From Candidatus Shapirobacteria bacterium (GTDB taxonomy: Bacteria; Patescibacteriota; Microgenomatia; UBA12405): 42,334 nucleotides of DNA. Where the stretch lies: contig JAQWEN010000001.1 of the NCBI GenBank assembly GCA_028704885.1, positions 66,838-109,171 of the forward strand. Reading direction: 5' to 3'. The position numbers and the translations under genes were made by a program. The notes under the pieces are model-generated. The model ran no database searches and was not told the DNA's origin. It worked only from the letters and a program-made list of their open reading frames with translations. Below, one piece after another: positions 1 to 8,882 of this stretch (within the stretch, counting starts at the first letter, position 1; every line of letters begins with the position of its first letter).

Positions 1-1569
1 ATTGGGGTCGAATTTTAACATGGTAGCGGCGACATATCCGGGAAAATCTTGATTTAAAAACGTAAGACCATGGCCATAAGAGATACCAATAAATTTAAAG
101 CTATCAACTAAAAATCCAAGATAATATTTACCATCAATTATGGAAAATCTAGCAGTAAAAATTAATAAATTTATAATCCAGATAGATAACCAAGAGCTCC
201 AATTAATTTTAAATTTTTGATTAATTTTGGTTATTAAAAAAACACCAATAACGAAGACTAATACTTGTCCTAAAATTAAATTATTAATAATTGGACCAAA
301 AAATATTTTCCAGCCAGAACTATAATATGACCTAAATATAGGTAAATATAATAATATTATAAATAAAACAGGACTGATACTTTTACTCCACCAACATAAA
401 ATTGGAATTAATAATAAAAATAAAGGCCAATATTTAATTTCTTGTCGATTGTTTAAATCAGATAATATTCGATTTAAAAAATTGGTTTTGTCGGCAATAA
501 ATTTATCAGAGAAACTTATACTGGGGTTATAAATAGTCTTCTCTTTTAAATTTATATTTTCCCGATATTCTGGTGTTAGTACCCAATTGCCTAAAATTAT
601 TTTGGAAGGATTTTTATCATCATAAAGCTCCCTATATTTATCTCCAAATTCACTCATTTTCAAACTGGTAACTTTATTTTCAACAAGCCAATTTAATTGT
701 TTCTCGTATTCTTTTTCATGGCCAATACTCTCCATTCCCGTTTCTAAACCAACTGTTATTTGCCCTAATTTTTCAACTGAAAGATATTGATTGGCTAGAG
801 TGGCAAAATATTTAATATCTAAGCCTTGGCTAGTGTAATCATTGGCCTGAAGCGAATAATTAGACACTAATGGGCCGCTGCCATGGTAAGCTTTTTCTAA
901 ATCTCTTTGAGCCCATTGAATGATGACCGTTTTAGAATTGCCGGGAACCAAAATATTATTTGGTGATGGATGATAAGGATAACCCCACCATTGTCCCCAA
1001 ACTCCATATTTGTCAGTGGTTTTTTGATCGGCAACAATCATAATAGTGGCGATATTGTATTTTTTTTCTAAATACTGCTCCGACCAACTATCGATCCACC
1101 AAGCTCCAGCCGATTTTGGTAGATAACCAAAAGTATTTTTAAAATCGATAATTATTTTGTCGATTAGTTTTTTTCGGTCGCTGACGCTGTGTGCTGACAA
1201 AAAAACTGCTTTGGGACTATACCATTCGGTTTCGGTGGGGTAATAAATTCTGGCTTCTTTGGCTAATTTAGGACTAATTTCTAAAAATAAACCTATTTCT
1301 TGATCTTGGTTAAATTCTTTTATTTTTTTAATAAGTTCCTGATCGTTGATTACATCGTTTTGAATTAACCAAGTTGTTTTTAAACCGAGGTTATCTATTA
1401 TTTTATATTGATCCTCTATTGGTTTTAAGGTTTTGTCTTGCCATAAATCTCTGCTCCTAACTGGATTAACAATGGTGACATATTTTTCATTGGCAAAGAC
1501 TTTATTAGATCCAAATATTATCCAAATTAAGGTTAAAAAAAATATTAATTTAAATTTTTTAATTTCCAT
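1..1569 (-). CDS. Secreted/membrane hypothetical protein, N-terminal signal sequence, C-terminal transmembrane segments (3' end truncated by window edge)
   Basis: Open frame read by reverse complement from ATG at 1569: MEIKKFKLIFFLTLIWIIFGSNKVFANEKYVTIVNPVRSRDLW... running off position 1; not in the supplied track because it is open at the edge. Confidence 0.75.
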   Translation of the reverse strand, partial: MEIKKFKLIFFLTLIWIIFGSNKVFANEKYVTIVNPVRSRDLWQDKTLKPIEDQYKIIDNLGLKTTWLIQNDVINDQELIKKIKEFNQDQEIGLFLEISPKLAKEARIYYPTETEWYSPKAVFLSAHSVSDRKKLIDKIIIDFKNTFGYLPKSAGAWWIDSWSEQYLEKKYNIATIMIVADQKTTDKYGVWGQWWGYPYHPSPNNILVPGNSKTVIIQWAQRDLEKAYHGSGPLVSNYSLQANDYTSQGLDIKYFATLANQYLSVEKLGQITVGLETGMESIGHEKEYEKQLNWLVENKVTSLKMSEFGDKYRELYDDKNPSKIILGNWVLTPEYRENINLKEKTIYNPSISFSDKFIADKTNFLNRILSDLNNRQEIKYWPLFLLLIPILCWWSKSISPVLFIILLYLPIFRSYYSSGWKIFFGPIINNLILGQVLVFVIGVFLITKINQKFKINWSSWLSIWIINLLIFTARFSIIDGKYYLGFLVDSFKFIGISYGHGLTFLNQDFPGYVAATMLKFDPN

Positions 1570-3010
1570 AATTGACCATTAGGATTTGATAAATATTTTG
1601 AGGAGTGAGCTGGTTAAAATTAGTTTTGTCTTTTAAATCGTCTAATTTGTAAATAAAATAATTACTTTTGGATATAAATTGGCCTTGAGGGCAAGTAAAA
1701 CGATTATTGTCACAAAAGCCAAAAGACTGGCCATTATCATTAATTCGATTTTGATAATAAAAAAGGTAAAAAATAGGCATGGCAATCATACTTGAGTCTT
1801 GGTATCGGAAAACATTTATATTTCCAGTAATTTGAGAATCCAATTCTTTTTTAATGGAAATAATAGTTTTTAGTTGACTGGGATGATCCTTAATTTGTTT
1901 TAAATTAAAATAGGAAGCAAAAATGATAATTGAGGTTAATAAAACAATACAAAAATATTTTTTAAAAGTATAAAGATTAATTAAAATCCAGGAACTAATT
2001 AATATAATGGAACCATGAAAAGCAATTAAATATTCGTTTGATCTAGGACCTTTGTAGGACCTCATTAAAAATATCTGAATCAACATAGCCACAGCAAGAG
2101 CCAGCCAAAAGTTGTCTACTTTGACTTTTTTCTTGATAACTATAACAAGAACTATTAATCCTAATATTAGCCATAAATAGCCAATTTGGGGAATACCGGT
2201 AGTAACCGAGCCAAATAATTGAGGCCAAAAATCGCGAAGTTCAGTTAACCAACGTAGAGGGACATAAAACTTTTTAACTCCAACCGTGTAATATTCAATA
2301 ACACTTCTAATCCAAACGCCATGGCGATTTATATCAAAAACTATGATTGGTAAAAATGAAATTAGAAGACCAAGAAAAGACGAAAAGGCAATTTTTAATC
2401 TTTTAATTAAAGAAAATTTGTTAACCAAAACGGCAACTAAAGGAAAACACAAAAGCCCAAGAGATTGAAAATGAAAATTAATTGATAAGCCAACGAAAAA
2501 ACCTAATAAAATGGTCCAAATTATTTTTTCTTCTTTAAAAAATTTGGCTAGAGTAAAAAAAACTAAAGAGGAACTAAAACCAATAATTCCTGTATTTAAC
2601 AAATTTGAGGAATCAAGAACCATAACTGGAGAAACAGCAGTAATTAGACCAGTGATTATTAAGCCTTTTTTGCCAGCTAAAATTTCACCAGTTTTAGCAT
2701 AGAAAAAAACACTTAAAACAGACATAAGGGTGAACCCAACCCAGGGACCAATTGAAAAGGGTAAAAAAAATTCAAAAAACATAACAATCCAGTAGTACCA
2801 GGAGCCAAAATTAAAAGGGCCGGCTGAAGAAGGCGGTCCAATAATGGGAAAAATTCCGCTTCTGTTGGCATAAAGAGAAATAGCAGCATCGCGACCTTGA
2901 TCTTGATTTAAAATTAATCGATCTTGATAAAGAGTAAATCTTAAAATTGCGGCTATTAAAATAATCAGAATTAACCATTTATTTTTTAATAGTTTTTCTC
3001 TAAGGCTCAT
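1559..3010 (-). CDS. Multi-TM glycosyltransferase of the PMT/ArnT (GT39-like) type
   Basis: 483 aa hydrophobic ORF with LNQDQGRDAAISLY near the N-terminus, typical of GT39/ArnT-like proteins; -10 TATAAT at 3017-3022. Confidence 0.6.
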   Translation of the reverse strand: MSLREKLLKNKWLILIILIAAILRFTLYQDRLILNQDQGRDAAISLYANRSGIFPIIGPPSSAGPFNFGSWYYWIVMFFEFFLPFSIGPWVGFTLMSVLSVFFYAKTGEILAGKKGLIITGLITAVSPVMVLDSSNLLNTGIIGFSSSLVFFTLAKFFKEEKIIWTILLGFFVGLSINFHFQSLGLLCFPLVAVLVNKFSLIKRLKIAFSSFLGLLISFLPIIVFDINRHGVWIRSVIEYYTVGVKKFYVPLRWLTELRDFWPQLFGSVTTGIPQIGYLWLILGLIVLVIVIKKKVKVDNFWLALAVAMLIQIFLMRSYKGPRSNEYLIAFHGSIILISSWILINLYTFKKYFCIVLLTSIIIFASYFNLKQIKDHPSQLKTIISIKKELDSQITGNINVFRYQDSSMIAMPIFYLFYYQNRINDNGQSFGFCDNNRFTCPQGQFISKSNYFIYKLDDLKDKTNFNQLTPQNIYQILMVNYGN

Positions 3011-3086
3011 TAAATGATTATAGCTTAGTAGAGAGTGATATAATTGAATTCGTTCCGTTTAAAAATTAGTAAGTTTAGGTGCTGTT

Positions 3087-3731
3087 ATGAACGAAAAAAT
3101 TAAAAAACAATTTGAATTATTTTTTAGTAAATTTGAAACAATTAAATATAAAAAAGGACAAATTTTGTTTAGGCCAGGAGAAAATTTAAATACAGCTTAT
3201 ATAGAAAAGAGTGGTCTTTTAAGAGCCTATATAGTAAATGCCGGTAAGGAAACAAGTTTACCAAATTTAAGACCATTGTTTTTTTGTGCTGGAATGAATG
3301 GTCTTTATAAAAAACCAAACAGATATTTTGTTGAGGCAATAACTACAGTGGAACTTTGGGCTGTACCAATGGATGAATTTGTAAAATTTATTGAAAAAGA
3401 TGAAAAGATATTGAATGAGGTTAATAAAAAATTAATAGATGAATTGCTTGATCTGTCTATTATTTGGCGACAAATTGTGGCGGGAGATGCAAAAAGTAAA
3501 GTAGCTGGTTTAATTTGTATGATTGCTAAAGAAGTGGGAGAAGAAAAAGGTAATGAAATTTTAATTAATTTCAATACTCCACACCGAGTGATGGCCAGTA
3601 TAGCGGGATTAACTCGAGAAACAGTGACTTTACAGATTTTGAAATTTCAAAAACAAGGATATCTTTACAATAAAAAAAGAAAAATGGTAATTAAAAATAT
3701 TGAAAAGATTAAGGAAATTGCTAAAATCTAG
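3087..3731 (+). CDS. Crp/Fnr family transcriptional regulator
   Basis: cNMP-binding-like N-terminus (KGQILFRPGENLNTAYIEKSGLLRAY) and HTH (PHRVMASIAGLTRETVTLQILKFQKQGYL). Confidence 0.85.
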   Translation: MNEKIKKQFELFFSKFETIKYKKGQILFRPGENLNTAYIEKSGLLRAYIVNAGKETSLPNLRPLFFCAGMNGLYKKPNRYFVEAITTVELWAVPMDEFVKFIEKDEKILNEVNKKLIDELLDLSIIWRQIVAGDAKSKVAGLICMIAKEVGEEKGNEILINFNTPHRVMASIAGLTRETVTLQILKFQKQGYLYNKKRKMVIKNIEKIKEIAKI

Positions 3732-3733
3732 TT

Positions 3734-4186
3734 ATGAACGATAGAAAAATATTTAGATCAATTGATGATTATATGATTGCTGGTGTTTGTGGTGGTTTGG
3801 CTGACTATTTTAAAATAGACAGTTCAATAGTTAGAATTATTTTTGTTTTATTGGCTTTGGGTGGAGGTTGTGGAGTTTTGGTTTATTTAATTTTATGGTT
3901 AGTTATACCTAAAGAAAAAGGTATAGAAAAAGAAATTGACAGAGAAGAAAAATTGGAGGAATTTGTTGAAGATGTTAAAGGTAGAGCCAAATCGATGGCA
4001 AAAGAAATTAAAATCGATACAAAAATTAAAAAACCAGGAAAAAATATTAATATATTAGGAATTATTTTGATAATGGTTGGAATAGTGGCAATTTGGAACC
4101 AAATATCACCAATAGAAATTCAATGGAATCTTTTTTGGCCGGGATTATTGATCTTGGTGGGAATTTTAGTGCTTTTTAGGAAATAG
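3734..4186 (+). CDS. PspC domain membrane protein
   Basis: KIFRSIDDYMIAGVCGGLADYFKIDSSIVRIIFVLLALGGGCGVLVYLILWLVIPKE matches the PspC domain. Confidence 0.9.
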   Translation: MNDRKIFRSIDDYMIAGVCGGLADYFKIDSSIVRIIFVLLALGGGCGVLVYLILWLVIPKEKGIEKEIDREEKLEEFVEDVKGRAKSMAKEIKIDTKIKKPGKNINILGIILIMVGIVAIWNQISPIEIQWNLFWPGLLILVGILVLFRK

Positions 4187-4702
4187 TTATTCTCGACAAC
4201 AGTCGAGAATTTTGTTGACTACCTGACCAAAACCACTAAGAAGATTCTTTTTGGGAAGTGGTTTTTCGGTAAATTCTACTTTTTGAGACTTAGAATCGAC
4301 TAGACCTAAATTAAGACCCCAAAAAAGATTATATAAATCAAAAGATTGTTTAAAATAATTATTGGCTTCTTTTTTATCACCTTTGGTTAAACATTTAGTG
4401 CCAACTTCCATTAATCTCATAGAGGCAGATAAAAGATGTTTACTGGTGCACCAAATTTCACCTTCATTTTCTTTAACAATTTTTTTCATTAATTCTTTTC
4501 GCATTTCCCTGGCGGTATTTAAAACATCAATATATTTAGTGTCACCTAGTTTTTGAGAAGTGAAAAACATATGCTCTTCAATACCAATTAGATTCATAAT
4601 GGCGACAGAAAGATCTTCACCAAGAGATAAATCTAATTTATGCCCTTTTTCAATTTGTTTAGCTTTGTCAATAAATTTTTGAAGTTCGTTTGGGGTAGTC
4701 AT
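4187..4702 (-). CDS. Hypothetical helical protein downstream of the Fe-S locus
   Basis: 171 aa ORF, no family recognised; C-terminus ILDCCRE. Confidence 0.65.
   Translation of the reverse strand: MTTPNELQKFIDKAKQIEKGHKLDLSLGEDLSVAIMNLIGIEEHMFFTSQKLGDTKYIDVLNTAREMRKELMKKIVKENEGEIWCTSKHLLSASMRLMEVGTKCLTKGDKKEANNYFKQSFDLYNLFWGLNLGLVDSKSQKVEFTEKPLPKKNLLSGFGQVVNKILDCCRE
4189..4210 (+). terminator. Rho-independent-type terminator hairpin ATTCTCGAC-aaca-GTCGAGAAT followed by TTTTG
   Basis: Perfect 9-bp stem immediately after the pspC-type stop codon at 4184-4186. Confidence 0.7.
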
Positions 4703-4703
4703 T

Positions 4704-5162
4704 TTATAATTTAAATATTAATTTGAATAATAAAGTAAAAATAATTAAAAAACCAACAGGAAAAACTACTTTTTGATATGGGAAAAGAATTTTATCACCA
4801 TTTAATTTCCTTGAATAACGATCTACAAATATACCCAAAAACATAATTATAATGCCTAAACTTTGGCCAAAAATAATTTTATCTAAACCCATTATTTGAT
4901 TTGAAGGAGAGCCTGTTTTGTTGGAAAAAATGAAATAAGAAAGGGTTAGACCGAGCATTAAAATAGACAAAATAACAGGATTTCCCAATATTTTGTTCTT
5001 TATCTTAGTAGATAACCAAAAAGAAATGGCGGTATTAAGACCAGAAATCCAAAGAGAAACTAAAAAATCATCAATCCCTAGTTGTTTAGCAATCAACATG
5101 CCACCACCAACAGTAACAATACAGACTGGACATTGGGCGTAGGCGGCTTTGACGAGAAACAT
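4704..5162 (-). CDS. Small polytopic membrane protein with N-terminal CPVC motif
   Basis: MFLVKAAYAQCPVCIVTVGGGML..., four or more hydrophobic segments; -10 TAAAAT at 5071-5076 is far, nearest candidate is at 5171-5176. Confidence 0.65.
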   Translation of the reverse strand: MFLVKAAYAQCPVCIVTVGGGMLIAKQLGIDDFLVSLWISGLNTAISFWLSTKIKNKILGNPVILSILMLGLTLSYFIFSNKTGSPSNQIMGLDKIIFGQSLGIIIMFLGIFVDRYSRKLNGDKILFPYQKVVFPVGFLIIFTLLFKLIFKL

Positions 5163-5183
5163 AGTTATTTATTTTAACAATTT

Positions 5184-5636
5184 TTAATGTTTTAAACGAG
5201 TTTGGCAAGTAACAATGCGTTGATGAAGCTGCTCTAACTCTTTAGAAATCGGCTGATTAGTTTTTTGAAAATAGCTATAAATGGCTTCGGCCAAGGCATC
5301 AGCAGCCAATAAAGAACAGTGAATTTTAATAGTAGGAAGATCATCGAGAGCTTTAATAATGTCTTCGTTCTTAATTTTTAAAGCTTCGGTTAAAGTTTTA
5401 TTTTTAGCCAGATCAGTAACAACACTACTGGTGGCAATGGCGGCGGCACAACCAAGAGTCTCAAACTTTACGTCTTCAATATAATCTTGACCGTCTTTAT
5501 TTTTGGCAATTTTTAAATAAAGTTTCATGACATCACCACAGGCCAAATTACCAACTTGACCAAGAGCATCTGGATTGTCCATGGAGCCGAAATTATGGGG
5601 GTTACGAAAGTGTTCAAGGACTTTTTGAGTGTACAT
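5184..5636 (-). CDS. iscU: IscU/NifU-like Fe-S cluster scaffold protein
   Basis: MYTQKVLEHFRNPHNFGSMDNPDALGQVGNLACGDVMKLYLKI is the canonical IscU/NifU N-terminus; adjacent to a cysteine desulfurase. Confidence 0.92.
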   Translation of the reverse strand: MYTQKVLEHFRNPHNFGSMDNPDALGQVGNLACGDVMKLYLKIAKNKDGQDYIEDVKFETLGCAAAIATSSVVTDLAKNKTLTEALKIKNEDIIKALDDLPTIKIHCSLLAADALAEAIYSYFQKTNQPISKELEQLHQRIVTCQTRLKH

Positions 5637-5638
5637 AA

Positions 5639-7168
5639 TTATGATTTAAAAGGCGATAAAGCCCTGAATTTATTAATAACTTGAGGTAAAACTTTTAACA
5701 GATAGTCAGCATCTGATTTAGTAGTAAAGCGACCAAGACTAAAACGTAGAGAACCGTGGGACTGTTCTGGTTTAAGACCAATAGCTAAAAGAACATGGCT
5801 CGGTTCGAGAGACGAGGAAGAACAAGCAGAACCAGTAGAAGCAGCAATGCCATAATAATCTAGTTCAAGAAGAAGAGATTCCCCTTCAACTCGGTCAAAA
5901 GAAATATTGATATTATTAGAAAGACGATCGGTGGGGTGACCATTTAAATGAGAATCGGGAATAGTTTCCAAAATATTTTTGATTAAATAATCCCGAAGTT
6001 TAATTAAACGAGCATTTTCTTGATCAAAATTAGCCATGGCAATTTCGGCAGCTTTAGTAAAACCAACAACGGCGGGTAAGTTTAGGGTTGAAGATCTAAT
6101 TCCAAATTCATGACCACCACCATGAAGAAGCGGAGTAATTTTGGTGCCGGTTTTAATATAAAGAAGAGCCGCGCCTTTTGGACCATAAATTTTATGAGAA
6201 GAAGCGGTTAATAAATCAATGTTTAGTTTGGATAAATCGAGAGGAACTTTAGTAAAACTTTGAGAAGCATCGGTATGAAAATAAACTCCCCGATCATGAC
6301 AAATTTGACCGATGCTGGCGAGATCTTGAATTGTACCAATTTCGTTGTTACCGTGAATTACAGAAACTAAAATAGTATCTTTTCGAATAGTTTTTTTGAG
6401 TTCATCGAGATTTAAGAGACCGTCTTTATCGACGGAGATTTGACTGATTTCAAAACCTTGGGTTTTGAGCCAGGCGGCACTTTCTAAAACACAATCATGT
6501 TCAATTGAAGAAATGATGATATGTTTACCTTTTGATTTGTTAGCAAAAGCAATTCCTTTTAAGACAGTGTTATTACTTTCAGTGGCGGAAGCAGTAAAAA
6601 TAATTTCTTTTGGTAAAGCATTTAAAATGTTGGCAAAAGATTGACGACAAGTTTCAACAACTTGGGAAGCAGAAGTCCCCATTTGATGAAGAGACATGGT
6701 GTTGCCGGCATAAGAAAAATCAAAATAAGGAAGCATGGTATTTAGAACTTCTGGGTCAACAGGAGTAGAAGCAGCATAATCAAGATAGACAGATTTAGTT
6801 TTAGAATCGACTAATTGATTTAAGGTAATAGAACTTAAAACATTAGTAAAACCAGATTGAATTTTTTGCCAAACTGACTTGCTTTGACAAGAACAAAAAT
6901 CAGGACAAATAAATTCTGCCTTTTCTAGGGCATTTACAACTTCTTTTAAAGTAGTTTTTTTAGGATCACAATTAAGATTGTAACCACCGGTGGCACCTCG
7001 TTCGACTTTTAAGATGCCGGCTTTTTTAAGTTTGGAAAAGATTTTTTCTAAATAATCAGAAGAGATGTGTTCATTTTTAGAAATTTGTTTAATAGAACAG
7101 CAACCGTCTTGGCCAATAAGATTGGCAAGAGCCCTAAGCCCATAACGAGTTTTGGTTGATAATTTCAT
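5639..7168 (-). CDS. Fused Rrf2/IscR-type regulator + class V cysteine desulfurase (NifS/IscS)
   Basis: Single uninterrupted 509 aa ORF: N-terminal Rrf2 HTH (MKLSTKTRYGLRALANL...) with a Cys cluster ICPDFCSC, then VYLDYAASTPVDPEV...SSIEHDCVLE...SSHKIYGPKG...STGSACSSSS. Confidence 0.93.
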   Translation of the reverse strand: MKLSTKTRYGLRALANLIGQDGCCSIKQISKNEHISSDYLEKIFSKLKKAGILKVERGATGGYNLNCDPKKTTLKEVVNALEKAEFICPDFCSCQSKSVWQKIQSGFTNVLSSITLNQLVDSKTKSVYLDYAASTPVDPEVLNTMLPYFDFSYAGNTMSLHQMGTSASQVVETCRQSFANILNALPKEIIFTASATESNNTVLKGIAFANKSKGKHIIISSIEHDCVLESAAWLKTQGFEISQISVDKDGLLNLDELKKTIRKDTILVSVIHGNNEIGTIQDLASIGQICHDRGVYFHTDASQSFTKVPLDLSKLNIDLLTASSHKIYGPKGAALLYIKTGTKITPLLHGGGHEFGIRSSTLNLPAVVGFTKAAEIAMANFDQENARLIKLRDYLIKNILETIPDSHLNGHPTDRLSNNINISFDRVEGESLLLELDYYGIAASTGSACSSSSLEPSHVLLAIGLKPEQSHGSLRFSLGRFTTKSDADYLLKVLPQVINKFRALSPFKS

Positions 7169-7171
7169 ACT

Positions 7172-7205
7172 GGACTATTTTAGTCCGATATGGAAAAGTT
7201 GTCAA
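7172..7205 (-). promoter_or_regulatory. Promoter and operator of the fused iscR-iscS gene: TTGACA-17 bp-TAAAAT with palindrome GGACTA-AAA-TAGTCC over the -10
   Basis: -35 at 7200-7205, -10 at 7177-7182, 15-bp perfect inverted repeat 7172-7186, ATG at 7168. Confidence 0.8.
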
Positions 7206-7217
7206 CAATTGAAAGCT

Positions 7218-7445
7218 TTAATTGTTTAGTTCAGTTTCAAGATTGGTGAAATCAGAATCGAAACTAGTATCCTTATCGGCATTTATTTCTTCAAGGAGCT
7301 GGGTTTCAGTTTCATCACCAGTTTCTTGATTAATAGTAGGGATAGCTTCTTCTTGGTTTTCGATTAAATTTGGGTTAGGACTACAAGCAGAAAAAATAAA
7401 GGCGGAAGTAATTAAAAGAGAAAAAATAAATAATTTATTTTTCAT
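7218..7445 (-). CDS. Small predicted lipoprotein
   Basis: MKNKLFIFSLLITSAFIFSACSPNP lipobox. Confidence 0.7.
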   Translation of the reverse strand: MKNKLFIFSLLITSAFIFSACSPNPNLIENQEEAIPTINQETGDETETQLLEEINADKDTSFDSDFTNLETELNN

Positions 7446-7447
7446 AA

Positions 7448-7984
7448 TTATTTGGTTTTAGTAACTTCTAATTTTGGGGCTTTAGCTAAAGCAGTGACAG
7501 CAGCTGTTAAAACTTTTTTAATATTATTTAAATCTTCTCTAATTAAATTAACTGTGTCTTTTAAACCTTTAACGACTTCAGATGTCTTAGTAGAATTTTT
7601 AAGGGTCTCAAATTTAATGTCTAAAGTTTTCATATCTGCTTGATATTTTGCTTCAGCAGTAGTAAATTTAGCCAATTCAACTGATGCTTGAGTTTTGTCT
7701 TTATTCATGGGATTTTTAGTAATACGAGCATCCAATTTAGCTTTGATTTTTAATAAGGCGGTATGTCTTTTTTCTAGACCCATTTTAATGGCTTTATAAA
7801 CGACTTCGACCTTTTTTAATTTTAATTCAGAAATAACGATTTTCTTTTCTTCTCTAATTTGAGTAATAGTAGCCCTAGCTTCTTGTTTGGGAGTATTAGT
7901 AAGGGTTTGTGTTTTAGCAAAAGCTGATTTGGTAACCAAAACTAGGCTTAAGGCGACGATAGAAATGATGATTTTTGTTTTCAT
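7448..7984 (-). CDS. Secreted coiled-coil hypothetical protein
   Basis: Start set at 7984 (MKTKIIISIVALSLVLVTKSAFAKTQ signal peptide); the longer track ORF overlaps mutM. Confidence 0.65.
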   Translation of the reverse strand: MKTKIIISIVALSLVLVTKSAFAKTQTLTNTPKQEARATITQIREEKKIVISELKLKKVEVVYKAIKMGLEKRHTALLKIKAKLDARITKNPMNKDKTQASVELAKFTTAEAKYQADMKTLDIKFETLKNSTKTSEVVKGLKDTVNLIREDLNNIKKVLTAAVTALAKAPKLEVTKTK

Positions 7985-7991
7985 GGAAATT

Positions 7992-8843
7992 TTAACGAAT
8001 AACTTTTTGGCACTTAGGACAATAAAAGGTGCCTCGTCCTCCAATTGTAACCTTTTTGATAAGGGCTTGGCAAATTAGGCACGGTTCGTTGGCTCGTTGA
8101 TAAACTTGGAAACTGAATTGATGTTGACCAATGGAGCCGTCGGGATGAAGGTATTTATTGTCTTTGGCGGTAGAGCCACCGTTTTTAATAGATTCGGTCA
8201 TTATTTTAATTAAAAAATGATGAAGAAGAGTGGCTTTTTTTAGATTGATTTTTTTAGATGAAGAAATTGGGTGAATTCTACTTAGAAAAAGGGCATCATT
8301 GGCATAAATATTACCAATGCCGGCAAATTTAGACTGATCTAATAAAGCGGTTTTGATGGGGCGAGAAGTAGATTGAAGTTGTCGATAAAGATATTTTGGA
8401 GTAAAGTTAGGGCTTAAGATATCAAGACCGAGATTTTTTTGGGCTTCGATAAGCTCGGCCTGATTTAAAAGTTTAACCCAGCCGAATTTACGCTGATCAT
8501 TAAAAAATAATTTAGAGCCGTCAGAAAAGGTAAAAAACAAACGGGTAGATTTATTAGGAAGATGAGACTTATCTTCTTTTGGAGTAGGATGACCAAAGAC
8601 AGATTCCCCCATTATTATTTGACCGGTCATTTTGAGGTGGAAAAGGATAACTAAGCCGTTTTTTAGATGAAGAGAAAGCTGCTTACCAATTCGAGAAGTG
8701 CCAATTATTTTTTGTCCTTCGACAAGTTCTGGACTACCAATAAAGGATTTGTGGGTAATTATTTCTAGTTTGGAAATGGTTTTACCGACAATATGACTGT
8801 CGAGAAAAAGTCTAACGACTTCAACTTCGGGAAGTTCTGGCAT
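7992..8843 (-). CDS. mutM: Formamidopyrimidine-DNA glycosylase (Fpg/MutM)
   Basis: MPELPEVEVVRLFL N-terminus, QRKFGWVKLL, FAGIGNIYANDALF, C-terminal zinc finger CLICQALI...GTFYCPKCQ. Confidence 0.95.
   Translation of the reverse strand: MPELPEVEVVRLFLDSHIVGKTISKLEIITHKSFIGSPELVEGQKIIGTSRIGKQLSLHLKNGLVILFHLKMTGQIIMGESVFGHPTPKEDKSHLPNKSTRLFFTFSDGSKLFFNDQRKFGWVKLLNQAELIEAQKNLGLDILSPNFTPKYLYRQLQSTSRPIKTALLDQSKFAGIGNIYANDALFLSRIHPISSSKKINLKKATLLHHFLIKIMTESIKNGGSTAKDNKYLHPDGSIGQHQFSFQVYQRANEPCLICQALIKKVTIGGRGTFYCPKCQKVIR
8714..8734. repeat. GTCCTTCGACAAGTTCTGGAC short palindromic repeat (PELVEG-type) inside mutM
   Basis: Inverted ends GTCC/GGAC; translated in mutM as SPELVEGQ. Confidence 0.6.
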
Positions 8844-8854
8844 GAATTAGTTTA

Positions 8855-8879
8855 TCAGATGTCAGATTTCAGATGTCAG
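8855..8879 (+). repeat. Family-3 repeat (TCAGATGTCAGATTTCAGATGTCAG)
   Basis: Three tandem TCAGAT units upstream of mutM. Confidence 0.7.
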
Positions 8880-8882
8880 TTT

